A stretch of 64,000 nt of DNA. Source: Acidobacteria bacterium UBA7540 (lineage in GTDB: Bacteria > Acidobacteriota > Terriglobia > UBA7540). The DNA is taken from assembly GCA_002478145.1 (NCBI GenBank), contig DLMI01000018.1, positions 2,033-66,032 of the forward strand, in the 5' to 3' direction. Positions within the stretch are counted from its first letter, which is position 1. Every line of letters begins with the position of its first letter. Under the pieces are notes generated by a model that saw only the letters and a list, made by a program, of their open reading frames with translations, made no database searches and had not been told where the DNA came from. This document shows, piece after piece, positions 26,057 to 35,142 of the stretch. A program made the translations under genes and the position numbers.

Positions 26057-27394
26057 TCACATCCTTGGCTTCACAAGTGCTTGATAGACCACGGGTTGGC
26101 TCAACGCCTCCACATTGGGCTCCCCAGGGCCGATCCTGCGCTGGGTCATGCCTACAAAAATCAGATCGTTGGTGGGATCGACCCAGAACCAGGTGTCCGC
26201 TGCTCCCAACCAGAAGAAAGTGCCTTTGCCCACCACTTCGTCGGCCTCGAGGGGGTCCGTGTAGACCGCGCAATCGTAGCCCCACCCCATGCCGGGCCGG
26301 ATGATCGCTGGACCAATTGAGAACTCGCCCGTCATAAGGCTGGGGGCCAGATGGTTTGTGGTCATGAGCCGTACGGTGGCCGGCGCCAGGATGCGCACGC
26401 CGTCCAGTTCGCCGCCATTCAGGAGCATCTGAGCGAAGCGCAGATAGTCCTCGGCGGTCGAGACCATACCGCCGCCGCCCGAAGGCATCGATGGCTGCGT
26501 TGCATAGTCGTCGGCTGTTGCGCCGGGCGCCGCGTTCAAAACCAGTTCGCCGTTCTGGCCCGATGCATAGAGCGTGGCAAACCGGTTCCGCTTTTCAGGG
26601 GGAACGAAAAAGCCGGTGTCCTTCATGCCGAGGGGCCCGAAGATGTGCTGCTGCATGAAATCGGGCAGGGACTGCCCCGACAATTTCTCAACGATATAGC
26701 CCTGGATGTCCATCGACGCGCCGTAGACCCAGCGAGTTCCCGGCTGGTAGAGCAACGGGATTTTCGCGAGCTTGTCGATCATTTCTTGCAGGGATCGGGA
26801 TTGCCACACCTGCTGGTCCAGGTACATCTTATCGACCAATGTATTGCCGAAGAACCCGTAAGTGAAGCCCGCAGTATGGGTCATCAGCTCGCGCATGGTC
26901 GGGGGATGGACGGGGTCTTCCACGATCATGTTGCCGCTCTGATCCGCGCCCTTGAAAACTTTCAGATGGGCGAACTCGGGGATGTACTTCGAGACTGGAT
27001 CCAAAGGATCCCATTTGCCCTCTTCGTAGAGGATCATCATGGCAACGCCGGTGACCGGCTTGGTCATGGAGAAGATGCGGAAGATAGTGTCCCTCGTCAT
27101 GGGAGCGCCGCTCGCGATGTCCTTCTTGCCGTAGGTCCTCTCCTCGACCAGTTTGCCGTGGCGCGCCAGAATTGTTACAACGCCGGCAAGCTGCTTCTGG
27201 TCCACTTCCCGCTGCATCGCCGCATGGAGCCGCTCGAGTCGCTCGGACGAGAAGCCGAGCGCCTCCGGCTTGTTCTCGGCAAAATCGGGGGCCTTCTTGT
27301 TCGCTTGCTGAGCCTGGGTCTGAGGCGCCCCGGCGACGAAGAGCAGTCCGGCGAGGAGCGATAGGGCGAAACGCGAGAGTCGTGTATTTTTCAT
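26057..27394 (-). CDS. Exported CubicO-type serine hydrolase
   Basis: 445 aa with a signal peptide (MKNTRLSRFALSLLAGLLFV) cleaved near TQAQ. SMTKPVTG holds the SxxK pair; VYGAS replaces the usual YxN; the third motif is GAADTWFW rather than HxG, which is common among esterase-like members of this superfamily. It stands alone. The other CubicO protein in the window (6941-9100) belongs to a different subfamily and is longer. Confidence 0.9.
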   Translation of the reverse strand: MKNTRLSRFALSLLAGLLFVAGAPQTQAQQANKKAPDFAENKPEALGFSSERLERLHAAMQREVDQKQLAGVVTILARHGKLVEERTYGKKDIASGAPMTRDTIFRIFSMTKPVTGVAMMILYEEGKWDPLDPVSKYIPEFAHLKVFKGADQSGNMIVEDPVHPPTMRELMTHTAGFTYGFFGNTLVDKMYLDQQVWQSRSLQEMIDKLAKIPLLYQPGTRWVYGASMDIQGYIVEKLSGQSLPDFMQQHIFGPLGMKDTGFFVPPEKRNRFATLYASGQNGELVLNAAPGATADDYATQPSMPSGGGGMVSTAEDYLRFAQMLLNGGELDGVRILAPATVRLMTTNHLAPSLMTGEFSIGPAIIRPGMGWGYDCAVYTDPLEADEVVGKGTFFWLGAADTWFWVDPTNDLIFVGMTQRRIGPGEPNVEALSQPVVYQALVKPRM

Positions 27395-27445
27395 TTGCCT
27401 TAGTCCTGTTTGATTTGCGGAGCTGCTGCGGATGGTCGGATAACG

Positions 27446-27475
27446 TATTCTCGCCTGAACCTAACAGAGCAATGC
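27446..27475. repeat. Dispersed repeat ending in CCTGAACCTAACAGAG
   Basis: TATTCTCGCCTGAACCTAACAGAGCAATGC is nearly identical to the reverse complement of 34753-34782. At 34783 the second copy joins directly to a GGGTCAGTTTCC repeat. Confidence 0.5.
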
Positions 27476-27534
27476 TGGCAGGGGCTTCTAAGCACCTTGG
27501 GCGAGTCTTCACACGCTACCACGCCCCCGCACGG

Positions 27535-27753
27535 TCAGAGGGATTCGTAGCAAGCACGGCCAGGTTTGCAGTTCTCCATACTGGCTATCTCACCATCCGG
27601 CCCAAGGCAATTCTGGGTGTGGACGCACCAACAGATGCCGCTGTCGGAGCGGGGGACCGTGGGGTCAGGTTCAGCTTCGATAAACATCCACTTGGAGCGC
27701 AACAACCGGCAACGCTCCTGGGAAATGCCAGGCTGAGGAGTGGGTTCAGGCAT
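27535..27753 (-). CDS. Small cysteine-rich protein of the molybdenum hydroxylase operon
   Basis: 72 aa from ATG at 27753 with AAAGGAG upstream, 3 bases after the FAD-subunit gene ends. No signal peptide. Six cysteines, five of them clustered in the second half (GICWCVHTQNCLGPDGE, then ENCKPGRACYESL). The spacing could bind iron-sulfur or zinc, or form disulfides. The coupling to a periplasmic oxidoreductase operon suggests an accessory or maturation role, but the family is not known to me. Confidence 0.65.
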   Translation of the reverse strand: MPEPTPQPGISQERCRLLRSKWMFIEAEPDPTVPRSDSGICWCVHTQNCLGPDGEIASMENCKPGRACYESL

Positions 27754-27755
27754 AA

Positions 27756-28742
27756 TCACACTTCTCCTTTCACAGCGCGCAACAAGGCGCGCTTGACCGC
27801 CACTCGGGCCAGTTGGACCTTGTAGGCATTCTTTGACAGCGGGGTGGCTTTGCTCACGGCGGCTTTTCCGGCTTCGTCCGCCAGTTCGTCAATAAAGGTC
27901 TTTCCCACCAAGGCTTGTTCCGCCTCCGGTGACGGCCAAGGCACGGGCGCCACATGACCGAGCACGACGCGCGCCCTTCTGACCGCATCACCGTCGAGGC
28001 TGAGCGCAACCGCGGCGGCAGTCAAGGGCCAGTCCAGCGCCTCTTTTTGGCGAACTTCGTACACTGCCATCTTGATTCCGTCGGCAGCGGGCACAACGAT
28101 CTCAGTGAGGATTTCGTGCGCTTTGAGCGCGTGCTCGCTTTCACTCTCGCTTGCCGGGGTGACAAAGAACTTCTCGATTTCAAGCTCCCGCGCTCCCTCG
28201 GGACCGTGCAGCCGAACCCTCGCTCCCAGGGTGAGCAGGGCAGGCCCCAGACTTGACGGACTCACGAAATAAGCGGGTCCAGAATTGCCCATGATGGCGT
28301 GGTAGCGGTTGTCGCCCTCCGGCACCAAGGGCTTCCCCTTGTAAGTCGCCAGCAGGCCATATCCCGCCCGGTAGTACCAGCAGCGCGGCCGCTGGCAAAG
28401 GTCGCCACCCACAGTTCCTACACTGCGAATCTGTGGGCTGGAGACGCCTTGGGCAGCCTGGACCAAGGCCGGATAATGCTGTCGCACCTCCGCATTGTCG
28501 ATCAACTCGTCCAAGGTGACCAAAGCACCCAGGCGCAAACCGGACCCCGATTGGAATTCGATTCGCTTCAGTTCCCGGAGTTTCTGCAGATCGACGACAC
28601 GCGTTGGACTGACAATCCGATCCTTCATCAGGCTCAGCAGGTCAGTTCCCCCTGCCAGGACCGCAGCTTCGCCCTTCGCTTCGGCCAACAATTGGACGGC
28701 TGCCTGTAAGGTTGTGGGGCTTACATATTCGAAGGCTTGCAT
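27756..28742 (-). CDS. FAD-binding subunit of a xanthine-dehydrogenase-family oxidoreductase
   Basis: 328 aa. The N-terminus MQAFEYVSPTTLQAAVQLLA and the AGGTDLLSLMKDR loop are the FAD-binding site of the CoxM/XdhB/PaoB family; SVGTVGGDLCQRPRCWYYRA and the C-terminal CO dehydrogenase flavoprotein domain follow. The CQRPRCWYYR segment fits the extra [4Fe-4S] cluster cysteines of PaoB-type subunits. Its start overlaps the stop of the molybdenum subunit by one base. Passes electrons from the iron-sulfur subunit to the acceptor. Confidence 0.92.
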   Translation of the reverse strand: MQAFEYVSPTTLQAAVQLLAEAKGEAAVLAGGTDLLSLMKDRIVSPTRVVDLQKLRELKRIEFQSGSGLRLGALVTLDELIDNAEVRQHYPALVQAAQGVSSPQIRSVGTVGGDLCQRPRCWYYRAGYGLLATYKGKPLVPEGDNRYHAIMGNSGPAYFVSPSSLGPALLTLGARVRLHGPEGARELEIEKFFVTPASESESEHALKAHEILTEIVVPAADGIKMAVYEVRQKEALDWPLTAAAVALSLDGDAVRRARVVLGHVAPVPWPSPEAEQALVGKTFIDELADEAGKAAVSKATPLSKNAYKVQLARVAVKRALLRAVKGEV

Positions 28743-30901
28743 CAGGCTCCCCCTCCTTTCTCGAGTGCGGCTAGAACCTTTTCCGGAGTGATCGGTAAGG
28801 TGGGCACGCGCACACCAAGGGCGTTGGCCACGGCGTTTGAGATGGCGGCCCCGGGCGAAATCACAGGCGGCTCACCCAGGCCAATCGTGCCGCGTTCGTC
28901 ATATCCCGGTCCAGTCATCATGTGGACCACCAATTCGCCGATGTCCCCAATGCCCGCCAGCTTATAAAACTCCATGTTGGGATTCAGCATACGGCCCGTG
29001 GCATCGTCCATGATCTTTTGCTCGAACAGTGCGTAAGAGATGCCCATGATCAGCGCGCCGTAGCACTGGCTCTCCGCAGTCTTGATGTCGATGATGAGCC
29101 CGCAGTCCTGCGCACACACCATCTTGTTGATCTTCACGATTCCTGTCTCGGTGTCCACAGAGACATCCGCCATTTCCACTCCGCCCACGCCACTGGAGCC
29201 CAGCGAGCAGGGACCGGGGTTCTTGCCAGTCACCTGAATCATCTTCACACCCAGCTTGGCGCAGGCTTGCTTCCAGGTAAGGCTCTTAGAAGAGTCGGCC
29301 TTCGCCTGAATCTTTCCACCAGCGGCTACGAGTTGGTCAGCGGGAACCCCCAGGCTGGGGGCCACGGCAGCGAAGAGTTGATCGAGGGCGTCCACGCAGC
29401 CGCGACGAGTGGAAGCGCTCACTCCGCCCACGGTGGTGCTGCCGCCGGAGGCGCCATCGATCGGATACTTGCTATCTCCGATATTTACCGCAATCGCCTC
29501 AAGCGGAAGACCCAGGGTCTCTGCCGCCACGATGTTGATTACGGTCCGCGTCCCGGTGCCTAGGTCTTGGCTCCCCAGATTTACCTCCACGGAGCCATCG
29601 GGATGAATGTTCACATTGCAATTGCTGTTGTGCCCACGGCCACCCCAAGTGTGGAGGCTGATTCCCAGGCCACGCTTGATGGAACTGGGAGTCTGGTGGC
29701 CGCGCGGGTGCCAGTTCTTCTCCCAATCAATCAGCTCAGCAGCCTTGCGAAGCTCCTGCCGGTACACGTCCGCGCGCTCGCCCGCGAGGTCGGCGTTCTT
29801 GGTGAAGAACTCAAGCGGGTCCATGTTCAGCTTCGCGGCAAGGTCTTCAAGAGCAGCCCACGTGAGCAGTGCCGCTTGAGGGTGGGTCGGAGCCCGCCAG
29901 GCGCGCGCGGGACCGGTGTTCGTGCTGACCGAGGTGTGGCGAGTGACCTTGTTGGGTATGCCGGTGAAGACGTAGGGAATGGGAGGCATGGTAGTGCCCG
30001 CCGGGCCCCCCGTGCCCCAGGAACTCGAATCCCAGGCCACGATAGTTCCATCTTTCTTTGCCGCCACTTTGATCTTTGCGAAGCTGGAAGGTCGCGCCCC
30101 GGCCACTTCCAAATCCATGTCACGCTCGAGCAGCAGTTTGACGGGTTTGCCAGCCATCTTTGCCAGCCGCGCGTTCTCAATACCCCAACGGTCGGCACCG
30201 AACTTGCTGCCAAACCCTCCGCCGATGTATTGGCAGATGGTCTCAATGTTGTTGTTCTTGACATCGATGCCTGCCTGCCTTAGTGCTTCACCGACTTCAC
30301 CCGGTATTCCGGATACGTTCTGAGTGGAGAAATAGGTCTTCAAGGTGTCCGGACCCGTCCACTCAGCGACGCTACCGTGCGTTTCAAGGCAGCAGTGTGT
30401 GATCGCCGCTATGCCGTAGTAACCGTCGGAAATGACCACGTCTGGGTCGCTGAAAGCCTTGTCCGGGTCACCGGCTTTCTCCGTGCCGGCCTGTTTAGCG
30501 TGATCGCCAGCTCGGCTCAAGTCTTCTTCATGAACCAGGAAGGGGAGTTGCTCATATTCGATCTTGATCTTATCCAAGGCGTCTCGAGCAATGTCTTCGC
30601 TTTCCGCCGCCACGGCCACGATTTCATCGCCTGCCCATTGAATTTCCTTGCCCACGTCCTGAATCTTGCGAACTGCCTTCACGCCAGGTGTGCTCTCAGC
30701 GGCGGATGTGTCCAAGGCGGTGATTTTGGCATGAGCATAAGGTGAGCGCAGAATCTTGCCATAGAGCATACCCGAGAGGTTCATGTCGTAAGTGTACTTG
30801 GCCTTGCCGCTCGCCTTGGCGGGCCCGTCAATGCGGCTGATCCGCTTGCCGATGAGTTTCCTTTCTCCTTCTTCCGGCCAGTCGTATTTGCACTTAGACA
30901 T
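28742..30901 (-). CDS. Molybdopterin-binding subunit of a xanthine-dehydrogenase-family oxidoreductase
   Basis: 719 aa. SKCKYDWPEEGERKLIGKRI and RIDGPAKASGKAKYTYD open the aldehyde oxidase domain; FGSKFGADRW, GPARAWRAPTH and the C-terminal GLGEPPVISPGAAIS (catalytic Glu) mark the molybdenum site of the YagR/PaoC type. No signal peptide of its own; such subunits ride out with the Tat-tagged iron-sulfur subunit. Substrate probably an aldehyde by similarity to PaoABC. Overlaps the upstream gene by 8 bases. No XdhC/PaoD maturation gene is seen nearby. Confidence 0.94.
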   Translation of the reverse strand: MSKCKYDWPEEGERKLIGKRISRIDGPAKASGKAKYTYDMNLSGMLYGKILRSPYAHAKITALDTSAAESTPGVKAVRKIQDVGKEIQWAGDEIVAVAAESEDIARDALDKIKIEYEQLPFLVHEEDLSRAGDHAKQAGTEKAGDPDKAFSDPDVVISDGYYGIAAITHCCLETHGSVAEWTGPDTLKTYFSTQNVSGIPGEVGEALRQAGIDVKNNNIETICQYIGGGFGSKFGADRWGIENARLAKMAGKPVKLLLERDMDLEVAGARPSSFAKIKVAAKKDGTIVAWDSSSWGTGGPAGTTMPPIPYVFTGIPNKVTRHTSVSTNTGPARAWRAPTHPQAALLTWAALEDLAAKLNMDPLEFFTKNADLAGERADVYRQELRKAAELIDWEKNWHPRGHQTPSSIKRGLGISLHTWGGRGHNSNCNVNIHPDGSVEVNLGSQDLGTGTRTVINIVAAETLGLPLEAIAVNIGDSKYPIDGASGGSTTVGGVSASTRRGCVDALDQLFAAVAPSLGVPADQLVAAGGKIQAKADSSKSLTWKQACAKLGVKMIQVTGKNPGPCSLGSSGVGGVEMADVSVDTETGIVKINKMVCAQDCGLIIDIKTAESQCYGALIMGISYALFEQKIMDDATGRMLNPNMEFYKLAGIGDIGELVVHMMTGPGYDERGTIGLGEPPVISPGAAISNAVANALGVRVPTLPITPEKVLAALEKGGGA

Positions 30902-31544
30902 GTGCTTTTCCTCCCTTCATCGACTTGGCGGCCTCCAGCACGGCTTGCCGAACGCCGACGTACGTCCCACAGCGACAGAGATTCCCCCCCAGTCCTTCTT
31001 CAACCTCATCAAACGTGGGGTTTGGATGTTTGTCCAGGAAGGCCTTGCACGCCACGACAAAACCGGGCGTGCAAAAGCCGCATTGCTGCGCGTCGTGTTC
31101 GACAAAGGCGGTCATGACGGGATGGAGTTGGCCATCGTGCGAAAGTCCTTCGATGGTCACGATGTTATGTCCCTCCGCCTGTATGGCGAGCAAGTTGCAA
31201 GCATAGACTGGTTTGTCATCCAGAATGACCGTGCAAGCGCCACAGACCCCTCGATCGCAAACCTTCTTGGCCCCTGTTAGGTCCAGATGGTCCCGAAGAG
31301 CATCGAGCAGTGTGACGCGGGGTTCGAGATTCAGTTTGTGAGGCTTACCGTTAACCCTCAAAGTGATGGGGACAGGCCCTGGGCCAGCGACAGCACCCGA
31401 CGCTGTTGGAGGAGAGGCCGCGTGCGCTTCCGTAATCAGCAAGCCGCTGGATACGGCGACACTGGCCCCTTTCAAAAAGTCGCGCCGGGTTAAACTTTCT
31501 TTCCTTGACCCGGCCTCTTTTGGCTTCTGCTTTTTCCGTTTCAT
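30894..31544 (-). CDS. Tat-exported 2Fe-2S subunit of a xanthine-dehydrogenase-family oxidoreductase
   Basis: 216 aa. A twin-arginine signal (LTRRDFLKGASVAVSSG) directs the complex to the periplasm. The plant-type ferredoxin cluster is CDRGVCGACTV with a later C (VYACN), and the second, all-helical cluster is CGFCTPG..CRCGTY. First gene of the operon (2Fe-2S, Mo, FAD, small Cys-rich). PaoA/YagT is the nearest known example, although in E. coli the order is 2Fe-2S, FAD, Mo. Confidence 0.95.
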   Translation of the reverse strand: MKRKKQKPKEAGSRKESLTRRDFLKGASVAVSSGLLITEAHAASPPTASGAVAGPGPVPITLRVNGKPHKLNLEPRVTLLDALRDHLDLTGAKKVCDRGVCGACTVILDDKPVYACNLLAIQAEGHNIVTIEGLSHDGQLHPVMTAFVEHDAQQCGFCTPGFVVACKAFLDKHPNPTFDEVEEGLGGNLCRCGTYVGVRQAVLEAAKSMKGGKAHV

Positions 31545-31710
31545 GCTTTGCTCCTTCGATTCCTGAACGCGACAAGACGCGCAAGTATGAATCGCCCCGC
31601 TTGCGAGCTCATCAGCAGATGAAGCCCAACCGTCTCAATTGATTTGTAGCAAACCACCATTATAGCACTTTTTTCTATGTCCGAAATGTAACTTCTTGCG
31701 CGAGTAGTGG

Positions 31711-31783
31711 GTCAATTTGATGTAGAGGCGGCTTTACGCCGCCATTTGGCGAGATAAACTCGCCGCTACAGCATCAAATTGAC
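31711..31783. repeat. Cruciform palindromic element
   Basis: Outer arms GTCAATTTGATG (31711-31722) and CATCAAATTGAC (31772-31783) enclose two smaller hairpins, GGCGGC..GCCGCC (31727-31743) and GGCGAG..CTCGCC (31748-31764): a three-branched structure. The 31545-32023 interval otherwise holds no gene; the promoters of the divergent oxidoreductase operon and yihY-like gene should lie in it. Confidence 0.6.
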
Positions 31784-32023
31784 TTGCCCTGGTCAATCCA
31801 CAGATGATGCAGATCATACAGATGGTCATTCTATTGCAGTCTAATTGTGTTTGGGGTCCGCTGCCGAGTGCAAGTCTGTAGTCAGCTCTTCGCCCTCTGG
31901 CGGCAGACGGGTACATCGTTTATACTTCGCTTCGTTTCAGTTGGATTGGACTAAGCTGGAAACACGCGGGCTTGACAGTCTCCGCCGGGGTGATCGTAGG
32001 TGAGAGGGAGGGAATAGTTCTTG

Positions 32024-32953
32024 ATGTTTCAGCATCTCTCGAATGGAGACTTAGCGGCGGGCTTGGCTGAAAGGGCCCAAAGCCGCATCGAACCGTTTAA
32101 GGGAATCGGAGGCCGTCTCGTTCTGAGCCTGCGTTATTTGTTTGCGACGGAGGTGCACGCGTACGCGTTCTCGATAGCCGCGAATGTGTATCTCTCTTTC
32201 TTTCCGTTCACACTCCTCTTGCTCACAGTTTGTCTCCGATGGCTGCACTGGGAGGGCGCCTACCGCGTGATCCTGGAACTTTTGCGGATTCACTTGCCTG
32301 CGGGGGCGGATTCCATCATTCGAAACCTTACCCAGCTCGCACAAGGGCGTCCCAGGCTTCAACTCATCTCCGTGGTTATGCTCTTTTTCACCAGTTCGGG
32401 GGTCTTTCTGCCCTTGGAAGTCGCGCTGAATCATGTATGGGGTATTCGGCGGAACCGCAACTTCCTGAAGAACCAGGCTATGTCCTTCTTTCTGGCTGTG
32501 GCGACGGGTCTTATGGCGTTTCTTTCGATTCTCCTCTCCACCGCCGCGCAATGGGTGCTCACCTTCACCCTCGGATGGATCCCCTCCCCGGTGGTAGTGG
32601 CGGCGGTCTCTCGTGGTGTTATGGAAATGATCTCGGTCCCGCTCGCCGTCTCGATCTGCTTCGTGATTTATTTCTTCCTGCCGAACGGCCGGGTTCCGGT
32701 CAACCGGGTTCTTCCCGCGGCCATGATCGGGGGTATTTTGACGGAGCTGGGGAAACTCATTTACGAGCAGACATTGCCGCTCTTTCGCTTCCGGGAGGTC
32801 TACGGGCCATTCGCTATTTCCGCAACTCTGTTGCTCTGGGCTTATGGAGCAGCTTTGATCCTGCTCTTTGGCGCCCACCTCTGTGCGCATGGTTCTGGTA
32901 TTTCCGCGGAAGCAGGGATGCCTGGCGTTCCAAGAGCGGAAGAGTTGCGTTGA
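32024..32953 (+). CDS. YihY/BrkB family membrane protein
   Basis: 309 aa from ATG at 32024 (a TTG three bases earlier is possible), behind GGGAGGG. Six hydrophobic segments and the family motif order: FSIAANVYLSFFPFTLLLL, VALNHVWGIRRNRNF, a middle pair of helices, VIYFFLPNGRVPVNRVLPAA, and a terminal YGPFAISATLLLWAYGAALI. The family was once named ribonuclease BN but is an inner-membrane protein of unclear role. The next gene starts 33 bases on, so the two may be co-transcribed. Confidence 0.9.
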   Translation: MFQHLSNGDLAAGLAERAQSRIEPFKGIGGRLVLSLRYLFATEVHAYAFSIAANVYLSFFPFTLLLLTVCLRWLHWEGAYRVILELLRIHLPAGADSIIRNLTQLAQGRPRLQLISVVMLFFTSSGVFLPLEVALNHVWGIRRNRNFLKNQAMSFFLAVATGLMAFLSILLSTAAQWVLTFTLGWIPSPVVVAAVSRGVMEMISVPLAVSICFVIYFFLPNGRVPVNRVLPAAMIGGILTELGKLIYEQTLPLFRFREVYGPFAISATLLLWAYGAALILLFGAHLCAHGSGISAEAGMPGVPRAEELR

Positions 32954-32986
32954 CGAGGAACCAACCGGTCCCCAAGGTGGCCGCAC

Positions 32987-34012
32987 ATGGAAACAAGAGC
33001 GAAGATCCTGGAAATCCCCCGGCTTCTCCGTGAGACGCTCGAAAAGGGCGTCCGCGAATACGAAACGCTTATCCGCCACGTCCGATGGGGTGAAGCACCC
33101 ATCTACATTTGCGGCTGCGGCGCATCATTGCCGGTGGGTATGGCGGGGGCTTATTTGTTCGAGTGGCTGGCCGGCTGGCCGGTGCTGGCACGCTCCGCGA
33201 AAGTCTTTGAAGCGTACACGCTTTCCACGCTGCGTCCCCGATCGGTGGTGGTAGTGATTTCGGCATCGGGCGAAGACCCCGAGGGGCTCGAGGTCGTCCG
33301 CATCGCGCGCTCCCGAGGCGCCGCACTCCTGGCATTGACGCGCAACCCCGATGGCCCGCTGGCCAGGGCGTGCGAGGGCGTTTTTCTCACGCGGGATGAA
33401 GGCGCTGAGGATTCTGCGTCCGCCGCAGTTTGCCAGCTCGCTGCACTTTCCAGTATTGCTCTGATTGCGGCGCGCGTCCTTAAGCACTCCCGCGCAGGGC
33501 TTGAGTTATTCGAAGACGAACTGACGCGATTGCCGGGACAAATGGAGTGGTCTTTTACCCAGCTCTCTGACGCGCTTCGCCCGTTGGCGCAGGAACTCCG
33601 AGCTACGGACCGGTTCTGGCTGGTAGGAGGCGGTCTTTATCATCCCGTGGTTGTTCGCGGCGCCCGGCGGCTAAGCGCATTTGGGGGGATTCATAGTGAG
33701 GGAATTGAGGTGTCCGAATTCTGTTCAGACCCCCTGTTACATTTGCGGCGCGGGGACGTCGCCATGTTTGTTTCCGGGTCGCGTTTGAGGATCAAGCGGG
33801 AGGTTCATCAGGCCGCCGCCCAAATCAAGCTCAAAGGGGCAAGGCTGTTTACGCTTACCGACACTAACGATCGTGAGCTTGTTGATCGTTCGGAGATGGC
33901 GATTCTCATGCCCCCTCTTAGCGAGGTGGGGGGCTCGATACTCGCTTTGGGGCTCCTGGAGCTGCTGGCTTCGCAAGCGGCGAGGAACCTCGAGAGCAAC
34001 CATCTTAAGTAA
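32987..34012 (+). CDS. SIS-domain sugar-phosphate isomerase/deaminase-like protein
   Basis: 341 aa. Two SIS domains: the first around residues 37-165 (YICGCGASLPVGM, VVVVISASGEDPEGLEVVRI), the second around 200-325 (FWLVGGGLYHPVVVRGA, SEGIEVSEF). The layout is that of the isomerase half of GlmS and of AgaS/FrlB-like proteins, which bind phosphosugars; there is no glutaminase domain. Possibly an amino-sugar phosphate isomerase, deaminase or deglycase; the substrate cannot be told from sequence. Confidence 0.88.
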   Translation: METRAKILEIPRLLRETLEKGVREYETLIRHVRWGEAPIYICGCGASLPVGMAGAYLFEWLAGWPVLARSAKVFEAYTLSTLRPRSVVVVISASGEDPEGLEVVRIARSRGAALLALTRNPDGPLARACEGVFLTRDEGAEDSASAAVCQLAALSSIALIAARVLKHSRAGLELFEDELTRLPGQMEWSFTQLSDALRPLAQELRATDRFWLVGGGLYHPVVVRGARRLSAFGGIHSEGIEVSEFCSDPLLHLRRGDVAMFVSGSRLRIKREVHQAAAQIKLKGARLFTLTDTNDRELVDRSEMAILMPPLSEVGGSILALGLLELLASQAARNLESNHLK

Positions 34013-34074
34013 GTCGGAGACTATATTAACTCCGCGTGATTGACACTTGTGCTCAATTCTGATTTAATAACCGC

Positions 34075-34413
34075 ATGGAACTTGGAAAAAGATTAAGAGC
34101 GTTGCGCGAAGCAAAAGGCTTGTCGCAAGGTGACATCGAAAGACGGTCCGGTCTCTTGCGTTCCTACATATCCCGTGTAGAAGGCGGGTATACCGCCCCC
34201 TCCCTTTCGACCCTGGAGAAGTTTGCGAAGGCACTGGAGGTCGAACCGTATCAGCTCTTGTTTCATGGAGAGGGCAAGCCCAGTGCGCCCAAGGTGCCTG
34301 AGCAAGTCGGCTCGGGGAAACCTGTTAAGCGGTTGGTGAAGGAGTTCGAGGGTATGTCGAGCGCCAATCGCAAGCTGCTCCTGAGCATGGCTGCCAAGCT
34401 CGGCAAGCACTAG
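34075..34413 (+). CDS. XRE-family transcriptional regulator
   Basis: 112 aa. The N-terminal helix-turn-helix is canonical (LGKRLRALREAKGLSQGDIE and SYISRVEGGYTAPSLSTLEK); a short C-terminal region (KRLVKEFEGMSSANRKLLLS) may dimerise. A typical small DNA-binding repressor. It lies after the SIS gene with a 62-base gap and tail-to-tail with a 60-aa minus-strand gene (4-base overlap). Targets unknown. Confidence 0.9.
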   Translation: MELGKRLRALREAKGLSQGDIERRSGLLRSYISRVEGGYTAPSLSTLEKFAKALEVEPYQLLFHGEGKPSAPKVPEQVGSGKPVKRLVKEFEGMSSANRKLLLSMAAKLGKH

Positions 34414-34592
34414 TGCAGGGCGAGTTCGCGCAAAGCAATCATCGGGTCTCTATCGGCGGGGAGACGGGGGTGGTCGTGTACCCCGGCAGCACGCCGAGCC
34501 AACGTAGCGCAGACCTTCTTCTTTATGTCTTTCGGCTCTAGTTGAGATTCCTGTCCCTGGAGACCCTGAGCCTCGAAGCGGCGCGTTCTCAT
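34410..34592 (-). CDS. 60-aa hypothetical protein
   Basis: ATG at 34592 is preceded by a strong SD (GAGGAGGAGG). The product is basic (MRTRRFEAQGLQGQESQLEP, KKKVCATLARRAAG) with no membrane segment. Overlaps the end of the XRE regulator gene by 4 bases tail to tail. Not recognised. Confidence 0.45.
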   Translation of the reverse strand: MRTRRFEAQGLQGQESQLEPKDIKKKVCATLARRAAGVHDHPRLPADRDPMIALRELALH

Positions 34593-34665
34593 GAACGCTG
34601 CCTCCTCCTCGTCGGTTCGTGAACAACTCAGTGGATGTGCTTGACCTTCTTTTGCAGGTAATCCA

Positions 34666-34755
34666 TCAGGCGAAGATCTCACAGCCGGCGATGAAGGGGA
34701 TGCAATCGTCGAGAAGCGTGACCAGCGAGCGAAGAATATAGAACTCCGCCCGGCA
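34666..34755 (-). pseudogene. Short C-terminal coding relic
   Basis: In-frame AEFYILRSLVTLLDDCIPFI ending at TGA 34666-34668, preceded by an in-frame stop at 34756-34758. Coding-like composition without a start. The gene was cut at the dispersed-repeat junction that begins immediately upstream. The TGA overlaps an ATG of a further 12-codon ORF. Confidence 0.35.
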
Positions 34756-35142
34756 TTACTCTGTTAGGTTCAGGTGAGAATACGGTAGTGGGTCAGTTTC
34801 CGGCAAGGGCGCTACGGCCCGGCGGCGCCCCGCTGCTCAGAGAGTGGCAAGGTTTCATCCGGGCGCGCCGTCATCCGTCCGTAATCTCCGGCGCTGCAGA
34901 ACGATCAGTAAGCACATGGCGACAAGGCAGGACCGATCAGCGAAATCTAAAGCAAATCCTCGGGGTTTCAGAGACGTTCTTCGGCGGCGATCCGCGACTA
35001 TTTGATAGGCGAGTCCAACAGTGGTTGCGCCACCGCCGACAGTTGTCGGGAATAGCTGTTTTTGGCGGTGATCGTTCAGAAGCTAACGACAGGAGCCGGG
35101 CGCGCGGGTACCGCGTCGCCTGCACTCCTTGGTTCGCCAATC
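34756..35142. repeat. Repeat junction and gene-free stretch
   Basis: 34753-34782 is the second copy of the repeat at 27446, directly followed by the 19-bp CGGTAGTGGGTCAGTTTCC (34783-34801) identical to 6445-6463. The remaining bases to 35142 have no supported gene. Confidence 0.5.

Noticed and set aside
32051..33079. 342-codon frame opposite the YihY-like gene
   Set aside because: Highly charged antisense frame of a membrane-protein gene; a known artefact of hydrophobic coding sequence read backwards.
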